A program made the position numbers and the translations under genes. A stretch of DNA of 22,895 nucleotides from DASZHC01 sp035938215 (GTDB lineage: Bacteria > Verrucomicrobiota > Verrucomicrobiia > Chthoniobacterales > JAFAMB01). The notes beneath the pieces are model-generated. The model saw nothing but the letters and a program-made list of their open reading frames with translations, made no database searches and was not told the origin of the DNA. Below, piece after piece: positions 1-6,875 of the stretch (positions within the stretch are counted from its first letter, which is position 1; each line of letters begins with the position of its first letter). The stretch lies in contig DASZHC010000248.1 in assembly GCA_035938215.1 (NCBI GenBank), positions 1 to 22,895 of the forward strand, given 5' to 3'.

Positions 1-54
1 CCGCCCCACTTCCATGCTACCCTCGAGACCAAGAGTACCAGGAATATAGAAAGT

Positions 55-164
55 GGAGCGGGATGCTCCGCTCCTCGCGCCTTGTCGACGGCCCATTTTG
101 ATCGCAACAAAATACATGCTATTTCGGGGACAGGACACTAGTGGGACGGCACAGAGGCCGTCCC
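55..164. repeat. two short hairpins in the leading intergenic stretch
   Basis: Positions 1-291 carry no convincing gene. Two perfect stems are visible: GGAGCGG (55-61) with CCGCTCC (68-74), loop of 6, and GGGACGGC (143-150) with GCCGTCCC (157-164), loop of 6. Neither is followed by a T-run, so they look more like dispersed palindromic repeats than intrinsic terminators. They lie downstream of the minus-strand racemase gene and could still act as 3' stabilisers. The region left of position 1 is not visible. Confidence 0.5.
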
Positions 165-291
165 TCCCTGGATCGAATGTCAGTCGTCATCCCCATCACG
201 ATCCCGTTTTTTAACGGAGCGCCCTGAGAGTCCCCCGGCGACCCCTGTCCCAACTACTAGACTGCTGATTCTCCGAGAATGTCCCCCATTC

Positions 292-1578
292 TCACATTTC
301 ACGCGCCCAATCGGGCCGCTTGCGCAGGTGGTACAACATCTCTCCGGCTTTCGGTACCAGCAATACCCCTTCGGCTTCGCGGTTCGCAAAGTCCTTGGGA
401 TCAATCGTCGAAGGATTGCGATAGCCAAGGTTGATTTCCACACAAAGCTCCCTGGGGATTCCGGTGGCCAGCGTTACTTGCACCCGGCAATGCTCAATTC
501 CGTCCGCATAGGTGCCAATGCCACGCACATGAGTGGAATGCGCAAGCACGCCCCAGGAGATCTTCTTGTACTGGTCCCACTGCTTCAGGAAGTAGTCCCG
601 ACAATGGTAACCGATTCTGCGGATGAGGGCGCCGTGAGTCAGCGAGATCTCGTGAATGTGAGGCGCATAGATGATCAACTCGCCCCCATCGGCCACAACC
701 GGTTCAAGCTTGTACATGCATTTGCCGCCCACCCATAGTTCATCGTACATCCGCGGTGCGCACGAGAGCACGGTCTGGAAAGGATGATCCATGTAAGTAA
801 TATGGAGCGTTCGGGACAGATCGCTTGCCTGGTCCCAGGCGTTCTCCGGTGAGCCGACGAAAAGGCCTGCCAATTGAGCGTGCTCCACTACCATGCAGAA
901 ACAGAGCTTGGGCAAGGTTACCATCGATCCGGCGCGATCCACGACTTTGCGAACCGGGGTGTACTTGTTGCCGATGATCATGGGGTTAGTGACCACCGCC
1001 CCAAGCCAATGAAAGAAGTTGAGCACTTCGGGCCCGCTTACCCCAGGAAACAGGTATTTATTGCCTCCGGAGAATCCTACAACTTCGTGGGGAAAAACCG
1101 GGCCGGCGATGATGATCTGATCGTAATCAAAGAGCCGGCGATTGACGTTAACGGGCACATCCATCGCAAAAAGGCCGCCACTTAGCTCATTAATCTCTCC
1201 AGCCGAAATGGTGCCAATATGCTTCAAGGCTGAGGGGTTGTCCCACTCGTGATTGAAAAGCCGCACCGTCCCGTATTTCGATTGGCGTTCCTCGAGGGAA
1301 ATTTCCAGCCGCCGGCAAATAGCATCCTCGCTCATCGGTTGATGCGTCCCTAGGGCGATCATGACGTCGAGCGCCGTCGCGGCAGCCCCGATCTGGTCGA
1401 AGATGCCTTTAAAGAGCATGCCCAAGGGACAAGTCCGAGTCGCGTCGGGAACGATCAGGAGCACCCTTTTTCCGCGGTATTCCGAGACCGGGCAAGCCTC
1501 GGCAATAACGCTAAGCGCCTGCTCGCTGGTAAGGTAGGAACCAGGAGGGCTGGTCCGTGAGATGGTTTGGAAGGACAT
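292..1578 (-). CDS. LarA-family nickel-dependent 2-hydroxyacid racemase/epimerase homologue
   Basis: A 428-residue protein of the lactate racemase (LarA/DUF2088) family. These enzymes use a nickel-pincer nucleotide to epimerise the C2 carbon of 2-hydroxyacids by hydride transfer. Visible motifs are DATR (45-48), GTH with His79, then PHEVVGFSGGNK with His164 and Lys174, and His190. The spacing His164 +10 Lys +16 His equals that of the nickel ligands and pincer lysine of Lactobacillus plantarum LarA (His174, Lys184, His200). ATG start; no clear Shine-Dalgarno. It sits beside gntR and uronate genes and has the locus-specific 17-bp element 52 nt upstream. Family members are known to act on lactate, malate, phenyllactate, hydroxyglutarate or gluconate (C2). 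The uronate context makes a hexonate such as mannonate/gluconate the best guess, but the substrate is inferred. The cofactor genes larB, larC and larE are not in the window. Confidence 0.85.
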   Translation of the reverse strand: MSFQTISRTSPPGSYLTSEQALSVIAEACPVSEYRGKRVLLIVPDATRTCPLGMLFKGIFDQIGAAATALDVMIALGTHQPMSEDAICRRLEISLEERQSKYGTVRLFNHEWDNPSALKHIGTISAGEINELSGGLFAMDVPVNVNRRLFDYDQIIIAGPVFPHEVVGFSGGNKYLFPGVSGPEVLNFFHWLGAVVTNPMIIGNKYTPVRKVVDRAGSMVTLPKLCFCMVVEHAQLAGLFVGSPENAWDQASDLSRTLHITYMDHPFQTVLSCAPRMYDELWVGGKCMYKLEPVVADGGELIIYAPHIHEISLTHGALIRRIGYHCRDYFLKQWDQYKKISWGVLAHSTHVRGIGTYADGIEHCRVQVTLATGIPRELCVEINLGYRNPSTIDPKDFANREAEGVLLVPKAGEMLYHLRKRPDWAREM

Positions 1579-1629
1579 TGGGGTCTTTGGTTAGAGAGCC
1601 TGAGATCAAATTGCTCGCTTTTCCAAAAG

Positions 1630-1646
1630 GGTCAAGTGGTAAGACC
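1630..1646 (+). promoter_or_regulatory. putative GntR operator 1 (upstream of the larA-like gene)
   Basis: GGTCAAGTGGTAAGACC lies between the gntR stop and the larA-like start. It differs by one base from the copy at 5437-5453 and by two from the copy at 2520-2536. Its complement supplies a TTGACC that could be the -35 of the minus-strand larA-like gene; no good -10 is seen 17 bases on. The ends GGTC/GACC are self-complementary. Binding by the neighbouring GntR protein is inferred from co-location only. Confidence 0.65.
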
Positions 1647-1657
1647 GGATGTACGGC

Positions 1658-2482
1658 CTAAGTCGTGCTGGTCGCTCGGTCGGATCGCCAGGGTTCGCGC
1701 CGGGCGCTCGCGTCCCGCAGTGAACCAACCGGCGAACGCTCGTTCCCGTCGGTGGAGATTCGCTGCGAACCATCGCTAAGGCTGGCCCTGGTCCCGCGGT
1801 CCACGTCTCTGGCCCAACGATTGTGCGACTTTCGCAGGTGGTAGCGCATGGCCTTGCGGGCTTGCTCCGGATCGCCCGCTGCCAGCGCCGACAAGATCCT
1901 GCGGTGTTCGGCCAAAACCGCGGCCCAGGTTTTTGCGTTGTCAAAATCGGTGGCGAACTGCCTGGCCAACGGTGTGTCCCGCTGGTCAAACAATCCCATC
2001 GCCAGCCGCAGGAGCACCTTGTTCGCAAGCTTTGTAACGATGTGCTGGTGAAACTGCCGATCGGCATCCGCGCGGACCGCCTCGTCCGCCGGCGCACCCT
2101 TCATCCCAGCCAGAATTTGTTCGAGTGCGGCAATATCCTTCGGCTCCATGATCGGGGCGGCTTCTGCCGCGATCTCCCCCTCAATGACCATTCGAGCCCG
2201 CAGAATTTCCAGCGGCCCCTCGTCACCGGAATCATCCGGCGCTGCGCGCTCCTGCGTCGTGACGAGGATCCCTGAGCCGGGACGCACATCGACATAACCT
2301 TCCACCTCCAAGGCAATCAACGCTTCCCGAAGGGTCGGACGGGAGACGCCGAATCGCTTGGCCAATTCTCGTTCTGCGGGAAGACGACTGCCGGGCGGAA
2401 ACTCTCCAGCTGCGATCAGCGACCGCACCTGGTCGGCGATCTGCAGGTAGAGGCGGCGCGGCTCGATAGGCTGTATCGGCAT
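1658..2482 (-). CDS. GntR/FadR-family transcriptional regulator of the hexuronate locus
   Basis: A 274-residue regulator using the ATG at 2482. The upstream TTG at 2566 would translate through the operator and was rejected. Residues about 11-73 are a GntR winged helix-turn-helix (LYLQIADQVRSLI, RLPAERELAKRFGVSRPTLRE, GSGILV). Residues about 90-222 form an all-helical FCD ligand domain with the metal-binding type residues Asp141, His145, His193 and His215. A 50-residue polar tail (225-274), rich in Arg, Ser and Asp, extends beyond the usual FCD end. It is divergent from uxaC, with one putative operator copy between them (autoregulation likely). FadR-type regulators of sugar acids usually sense a pathway intermediate; the effector here is unknown but plausibly a hexuronate derivative. 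Confidence 0.9.
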   Translation of the reverse strand: MPIQPIEPRRLYLQIADQVRSLIAAGEFPPGSRLPAERELAKRFGVSRPTLREALIALEVEGYVDVRPGSGILVTTQERAAPDDSGDEGPLEILRARMVIEGEIAAEAAPIMEPKDIAALEQILAGMKGAPADEAVRADADRQFHQHIVTKLANKVLLRLAMGLFDQRDTPLARQFATDFDNAKTWAAVLAEHRRILSALAAGDPEQARKAMRYHLRKSHNRWARDVDRGTRASLSDGSQRISTDGNERSPVGSLRDASARREPWRSDRATSTT

Positions 2483-2506
2483 AAAATAAGAGGATATCTT
2501 GCGGAG

Positions 2507-2536
2507 AGCAAAAAAGCAAGGCCTGACCACTTGACC
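2507..2536 (-). promoter_or_regulatory. putative GntR operator 2 (gntR-uxaC divergent region)
   Basis: On the minus strand 2536-2520 reads GGTCAAGTGGTCAGGCC. The likeness to the copy at 5437-5466 continues to 30 bases with three mismatches, ending in TTTTTGCT. The element lies between the divergent starts of gntR (2482) and uxaC (2588) and overlaps the uxaC -35, as expected for a repressor site. Assignment to the adjacent GntR protein is inference. Confidence 0.7.
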
Positions 2537-2559
2537 GAAATTATTCTCCGACTTATGAA
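2531..2559 (+). promoter_or_regulatory. putative sigma70-like promoter of uxaC
   Basis: TTGACC (2531-2536) as -35, a 17-base spacer and TATGAA (2554-2559) as -10. This predicts transcription starting near 2566, which excludes the in-frame TTG at 2531 and ATG at 2555 as starts and leaves the ATG at 2588. The -35 lies inside the putative operator. Confidence 0.5.
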
Positions 2560-2587
2560 TGGTCAAACCTCTGACTTGGCTCCAACG

Positions 2588-4018
2588 ATGGATAACTCCT
2601 TTCTTCCCGAGAATTTTCTACTCTCCAATCGCACCAGCGAAAAGCTGTATTTCGAGTTCGCTCAACCGCAACCCATTTTCGATTACCATTGCCATATCCC
2701 TCCGGCAGACATCGCCGACAACAGACGCTTCGAAAACCTGACTCAGATCTGGCTCGCTGAGGGCCGCTACGGGGATCATTACAAGTGGCGGGCGATGCGC
2801 GCCAACGGAGTGCCCGAACGCTTCATCACGGGCAACGCCAGCGACTATGAAAAGTTCCTGGCTTTCGCGCGAACCGTGCCGGCGACGCTTCGCAACCCGC
2901 TCTATCATTGGACCCACCTGGAGTTGAGGCGCTACTTCGGAATCACGGAACTTTTAAATGAAGAGTCGGCACCACGGGTCTGGGCCCAGGCGAACGAGCA
3001 ACTTCAGGAACTCACGGTGCATCAGATCCTCCAAAAATTCAGGGTCTCGGTTATTTGTACGACGGATGATCCGACAGACGACCTGGCACATCACGAGGCG
3101 CTTCGGACCAGCACCTTGCCAACCCGCGTTTACCCGGCATTCCGTCCAGACAAGGTATTTGCAATCGATCAAGGCGACGCTTTCCAGAGATGGGTTGAGC
3201 GGCTGGAGAAGGCGAGTGGCCACAGCGCTTCAGGGCTGGCAGGCCTGCTCGATTCCCTGCGAGCTCGGCACGGCTTTTTTGGATCCCTCGGGGCAAAGCT
3301 ATCAGATCAAGGCATACCTTTTACCTATTCGGAGCCGTGCGATGAAGCCGAGGCAAGTGCGATCTATGCCCGTACCCGTTCTAGCGTAACGCCCGGCGAC
3401 GCAGAGGCGCTGAAGTTTCGTAGTTTCATGCTGCGTTTTTTGGGTGAACTGGATGCCGACGCGGGGTGGACAAAGCAGTTACACCTGGGAGCGTTGCGTA
3501 ATGCAAACCGCCGCCGGTTGGCAGAATTCGGCCCTGATACAGGGTACGACTCCATCGGCGACTGGCCGCAAGCCGAACCACTGGCTCGGTACCTCGATCA
3601 GTTAGAAACGGCTGGAAAACTGCCGAAAATGATTCTGTATAATCTCAATCCGGCCGATAATTATGTGTTGGCCACGATGATCGGTAATTTTCAGGATGGC
3701 TCGATTCCCGGGAAGTTGCAGTTTGGAAGCGGGTGGTGGTTTCTGGACCAGAAAGAGGGGATGGAATGGCAACTGAACGCGCTTTCGAGCGTCGGCTTGC
3801 TCAGCCGGTTTGTGGGGATGTTAACCGACTCGCGAAGTTTTATGTCTTATCCTCGTCATGAGTACTTCCGACGTCTGCTTTGCAATCTGCTTGGGTCGGA
3901 TGCGGAACGGGGTGAGATCCCGCACGACCTGGGGCTTCTTGGTAACTTGGTCCGCGGGATCTGCTTTGAAAACGCCAAGGCTTACTTCGGGCTGGAATGC
4001 GGCGCGGTCCAGGACTAA
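2588..4018 (+). CDS. uxaC: uronate isomerase (glucuronate/galacturonate isomerase)
   Basis: UxaC (EC 5.3.1.12) interconverts D-glucuronate with D-fructuronate and D-galacturonate with D-tagaturonate, the first cytoplasmic step of hexuronate breakdown. From the ATG at 2588 the protein has 476 residues, close to the 470 of E. coli UxaC. It begins MDNSFLPENFLLSN and reaches FDYHCHIPP at residues 31-39, where His34 and His36 are the HxH metal-site motif of this amidohydrolase-superfamily family. Further signatures are ICTTDDP, the GSGWWFLDQKEGME block and the LTDSRSFMSYPRHEYFRR block near the C terminus, all typical of UxaC. The start is supported by the predicted promoter. It is divergent from gntR; the next gene downstream (SDR) is convergent, with a hairpin between them. 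Confidence 0.95.
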   Translation: MDNSFLPENFLLSNRTSEKLYFEFAQPQPIFDYHCHIPPADIADNRRFENLTQIWLAEGRYGDHYKWRAMRANGVPERFITGNASDYEKFLAFARTVPATLRNPLYHWTHLELRRYFGITELLNEESAPRVWAQANEQLQELTVHQILQKFRVSVICTTDDPTDDLAHHEALRTSTLPTRVYPAFRPDKVFAIDQGDAFQRWVERLEKASGHSASGLAGLLDSLRARHGFFGSLGAKLSDQGIPFTYSEPCDEAEASAIYARTRSSVTPGDAEALKFRSFMLRFLGELDADAGWTKQLHLGALRNANRRRLAEFGPDTGYDSIGDWPQAEPLARYLDQLETAGKLPKMILYNLNPADNYVLATMIGNFQDGSIPGKLQFGSGWWFLDQKEGMEWQLNALSSVGLLSRFVGMLTDSRSFMSYPRHEYFRRLLCNLLGSDAERGEIPHDLGLLGNLVRGICFENAKAYFGLECGAVQD

Positions 4019-4118
4019 TGGCACGAAGATTAGCGGGGTTCGGGACGGTTTCCCTGATTCGTTTGACCCGGTTTTGATGGCGGCCCAAGATATGTTGCTC
4101 CTAAGCGCCGAAGGCGCG

Positions 4119-4291
4119 CCTGGGGTGTAGCGAAGCGGAACCCCAGGGAATCGGCCCCACCATGCGGACAAGCTCTGAAGGAGCGCCGGAGTCGACTCTG
4201 GAAATGGAATCCGGCTCGACTCATCTGCCGCTCCTTCAGAGCGTCGTCGACTTTTGTCTCTCCCCTGGGGTTCCGCTCGCTTCACCCCAGG
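4119..4291. repeat. nested inverted-repeat element (REP/MITE-like)
   Basis: Hairpin A at 4119-4147 has arms CCTGGGGT/ACCCCAGG. Hairpin B at 4264-4291 is an inverted copy of A with slight changes. Between them lies a perfect 14-bp inverted repeat, GCTCTGAAGGAGCG (4172-4185) and CGCTCCTTCAGAGC (4229-4242). The whole 173-bp unit is thus palindromic at two levels. It has no coding capacity and no obvious flanking direct repeat. The architecture resembles dispersed REP or bacterial MITE sequences; mobility is inferred. Confidence 0.7.
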
Positions 4292-4402
4292 CTGACATCT
4301 TGTTGACCCTTCGGGTCTCTATCCGTCTTATATTCCCGCTGATTCCCGTTTTTACAGTACATAAATCGAAACCAACCGTTTTAAACCCCTTCTGTACATA
4401 GA

Positions 4403-4442
4403 GCAGCGGAATTTTTCGGCACCAGCCGGAGAATTCCGCTGC
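4403..4442. terminator. putative bidirectional terminator between uxaC and the SDR gene
   Basis: The 11-bp perfect arms GCAGCGGAATT (4403-4413) and AATTCCGCTGC (4432-4442) enclose a short CGGC/GCCG stem. The two flanking genes converge here, so a shared terminator is reasonable. A long U-run after the stem is missing, so it may instead be another palindromic repeat. Confidence 0.4.
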
Positions 4443-4493
4443 CAGAGCCTGCATTCAGCACAAATCCTTCAGGCTAGGACCAGGCTAGGACGA

Positions 4494-5308
4494 TCAAATG
4501 GTCTGGGAAAGGAATCCGCCGTCCACCCGCAGGTCAATCCCAGTGACGAAGCTACTGGCTTTTTCGCTTGCGAGATAGACCGTAGCACCGACGAGTTCGG
4601 AGGGGTTTCCGAAACGCGCCATCGGCGTATGGCTCAGAATCACCTGTCCGCGGGGTGTGGCGGTTCCATCCTCATTGAAAAGCAAACGGCGGTTTTGCTC
4701 GCCGGGGAAAAAGCCGGGCGTGATGGAATTGACCCGAACGTTGTACGGAGCCCATTCCCGCGCGAGAAACAGAGTAAGGTTCAGCACCGCCGCCTTAGCT
4801 GCCGAATAGGCCGCGACGCGGGAAAGGGGCAGATGGGCGGAGACGCTGGCGATGTTGATAATGCTGCCTTTGCGATTGTTTTTCATCGCAGGGCCGAAAA
4901 CCTGGCATGGGATCAGTGCCCCCCCACCAGATTCATGTCAAAATTTTCCCGCCAGTCGGCCACGTCGATCTCTTCAAAGGAGTGTTCGGGGGTAACGGTC
5001 ACGCGTGGGTCGTTACCGCCCGTGGCGTTCACCAGAATGGTAGGAGCGCCTAACCGGTTCAATAAAGTTTCGTGCGTTGCTTTCAACGAGTTTTGATTCA
5101 AAGCATCGGCGGAAAAAAATTCGGCAGTGCCTCCTTGTTGTTGAATCGAGCGAACCCTCGCTTCACCCCGCTCTGCGTTACGCCCCAGCACGGCCACCTT
5201 AGCGCCCGCTCCGGCTAAGCCTTCCGCCATTGCGCCACCCAGCACGCCAGTGGCGCCCAGGACCACTGCAATCTCCCCGGTTAGGTCAAACAAGTTCATT
5301 TTGGTCAT
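4494..5308 (-). pseudogene. SDR-family oxidoreductase, probable D-fructuronate reductase, frameshifted
   Basis: Two adjacent minus-strand frames (5308-4913 and 4886-4494) together make one short-chain dehydrogenase of about 270 residues. The first part has the N-terminal Rossmann motif GATGVLGG and the NATGGNDPRV block and runs to NFDMNLVGG. The second has INIASVSAH with the catalytic Ser, YSAAK with Tyr and Lys, and the C-terminal GIDLRVDGGF. The break is in a seven-G run on the coding strand (4919-4925). Adding one G restores LVGGALIPCQVFGPAMK, a natural continuation. The locus suggests the SDR-type fructuronate reductase that makes D-mannonate (as B. subtilis UxuB), but SDR specificity cannot be read with certainty. 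ATG at 5308, with a second at 5299. It is divergent from uxaE and shares operator 3 with it. The deletion could be a sequencing error or a real inactivation. Confidence 0.8.
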
Positions 5309-5436
5309 CTTATATTTGGGTTAAGAATTCAGCTTTTGATCGAAGGGCCGATTGAAGGCCAACCTTGCGGCAGGGTACTAGTAACCGCACTAATTCTTTT
5401 GGCCCAGGCTTGACAAGCTCTCCGAAGTTGTCTAAT

Positions 5437-5466
5437 GGTCAAGTGGTAAGGCCTTACCTTTTTGCT
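5437..5466 (+). promoter_or_regulatory. putative GntR operator 3 (SDR-uxaE divergent region)
   Basis: The core GGTCAAGTGGTAAGGCC (5437-5453) is followed by TTACCTTTTTGCT, matching the gntR-uxaC copy at 27 of 30 positions. It contains a perfect 14-bp palindrome, GGTAAGGCCTTACC (5445-5458). The complement gives TTGACC pointing to the SDR gene. It lies between the divergent SDR and uxaE genes, so one site could control both. Confidence 0.7.
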
Positions 5467-5521
5467 TTGGTTTGCGCGTATCCCCGGCAACGGCAGACGA
5501 AAACCAACCCCCAGCTCAATC

Positions 5522-6766
5522 GTGAAAATCCAAAAATATACTTTCGGCACCGGCGATCGGTTCGCACACCAAGGGCGGGCCCAACTCCGGGCCATCTTGA
5601 ATGCTCGTGAGGCGGGCATCGACGTTCACCCGGTTTGGAACAAATCCAATCGCGAGCATTCGATCATCAAAAGCAAACCCGATGACGTCCGGGCCGAGGC
5701 TGACGCAGCGGTAGCTGCGCTTGGATTCACGGGAGCCTACTACGTCGATGCCGACCACATTGGCTTGAAAACGGTCGATGCGTTTATTCCGGCAAGCGAC
5801 TTTTTTACCCTCGACGTGGCGGATTTCACAGGCAAAGCGGCCGAAGGCGACGCAGTCGAAGCATTCTTGAAGGCCGTGCGCCGCTACACCGGCTCGCTCT
5901 CCATTCCGGGAATCGAGCGGCCTTTCGATCTCACCGAGAAAACTGTGCGCGGGGCCGCCGGGAAGTTCCTGCTCGCCGTGCAAGAGGCGGGTCGTATTTA
6001 TCGACGCGTCAAGGAAAGAAAAGGACGCGATGGCTTTATCACTGAAGTCTCAGTCGACGAGACCGACGCGCCCCAAAACCCGGTGGAGCTGTTCCTTATC
6101 CTAGCGATGATCGCCGAGGAAGGCATACCGGTGCAAACGATCGCCCCAAAGTTTACCGGAAGATTCAACAAAGGAGTCGATTACGTTGGGAATCTGGCAC
6201 AATTCGAGAGGGAGTTCGACGAGGACCTGAGCGTCATTGCCTTCGCCATCCACGAATTCGGGTACGCCGATACCCTCAAGCTCAGCGTCCATTCCGGCAG
6301 CGACAAGTTTTCGATTTACCCAATTATCAATCGGCTGATCAAAAAACATAACGCCGGTTTGCACGTCAAAACGGCAGGCACGACCTGGCTCGAAGAGGTG
6401 ATTGGACTCGCCGAGTCCGGCGGCGAAGGATTGGAGCTCGTTAAGGAGATTTACGCCCAGGCGCGCGACCATTTTATGGAGTTGGTGGCCCCCTACAGCA
6501 CGCTGATCGACATTGACCCGGACAAACTGCCGCATCCCAAATCCGTCATGGGCTGGAGTTCCTCCCAATACGTCGACGCGCTCCGCCACGTCGAGTCATC
6601 TTCCCACTATAGTCCCAACTTCCGCCAACTGTTGCACGTCGGTTTCAAGGTCGCGGCGGGGATGGGCAAGCGGTTTACCGGCGCGCTCGAAGCAAACGAG
6701 GAGATCGTCGGGAGGAACGTCACGCAAAACCTTTTTGACCGCCACTTAAAACCCATCTTCGCATGA
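5522..6766 (+). CDS. uxaE: tagaturonate epimerase
   Basis: UxaE (EC 5.1.2.7, the Thermotoga maritima TM0440 family) epimerises D-tagaturonate to D-fructuronate, so galacturonate and glucuronate can share one reductase. Family blocks are present in order: FGTGDRFAHQGRAQ at the N terminus, ADHIGLKTVDAF, EVSVDETDAPQNP, the KFTGRFNKGVDYVGN block, SVHSGSDKFSIYP, HVKTAGTTWLEEV, and LLHVGFKVAAGMG near the end. The GTG at 5522 gives 414 residues beginning just before FGTGDRF. The TTG at 5462 lies in the operator/promoter region and would add about 20 unlike residues. The protein seems to lack the N-terminal extension that I recall for the Thermotoga enzyme. It is divergent from the SDR gene and is probably cotranscribed with exuT 109 nt downstream. 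Confidence 0.9.
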   Translation: MKIQKYTFGTGDRFAHQGRAQLRAILNAREAGIDVHPVWNKSNREHSIIKSKPDDVRAEADAAVAALGFTGAYYVDADHIGLKTVDAFIPASDFFTLDVADFTGKAAEGDAVEAFLKAVRRYTGSLSIPGIERPFDLTEKTVRGAAGKFLLAVQEAGRIYRRVKERKGRDGFITEVSVDETDAPQNPVELFLILAMIAEEGIPVQTIAPKFTGRFNKGVDYVGNLAQFEREFDEDLSVIAFAIHEFGYADTLKLSVHSGSDKFSIYPIINRLIKKHNAGLHVKTAGTTWLEEVIGLAESGGEGLELVKEIYAQARDHFMELVAPYSTLIDIDPDKLPHPKSVMGWSSSQYVDALRHVESSSHYSPNFRQLLHVGFKVAAGMGKRFTGALEANEEIVGRNVTQNLFDRHLKPIFA

Positions 6767-6875
6767 AACTGCGGTTGAGGAAAAGCCGCTGGACCACCGG
6801 CCGGATTTTGCGGCTGCCTTGATGAGTCGGTGCGGCACCCACACGGGAAAAACTGAGAATTCCAGAAAAGAAAAA

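Larger units (their letters stand above)
4019..4493. other. 475-bp gene-free stretch with compound palindromic repeats
   Basis: No coding frame here resembles a protein. The stretch holds a nested set of inverted repeats (4119-4291), a terminator-like hairpin (4403-4442) and a small direct repeat of AGGCTAGGACC just before the SDR stop codon. It separates the convergent uxaC and SDR genes. Confidence 0.7.

Noticed and set aside
180..443. Minus-strand 87-codon frame overlapping the larA-like 3' end
   Set aside because: Shadow of the larA-like gene in another frame; composition (Arg/Cys-rich, DDD end) is not protein-like.
2531..2587. TTG 2531 or ATG 2555 as the uxaC start
   Set aside because: They fall in the predicted -35 and -10; the ATG at 2588 gives the usual UxaC N terminus and length.
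4494..5308. Two independent short SDR genes
   Set aside because: Neither half has a full SDR fold; they join smoothly with one inserted G, so one frameshifted gene is the better reading.
5462..5521. TTG start for uxaE giving 434 residues
   Set aside because: The extra 20 residues overlap the operator and leader and do not resemble the family.
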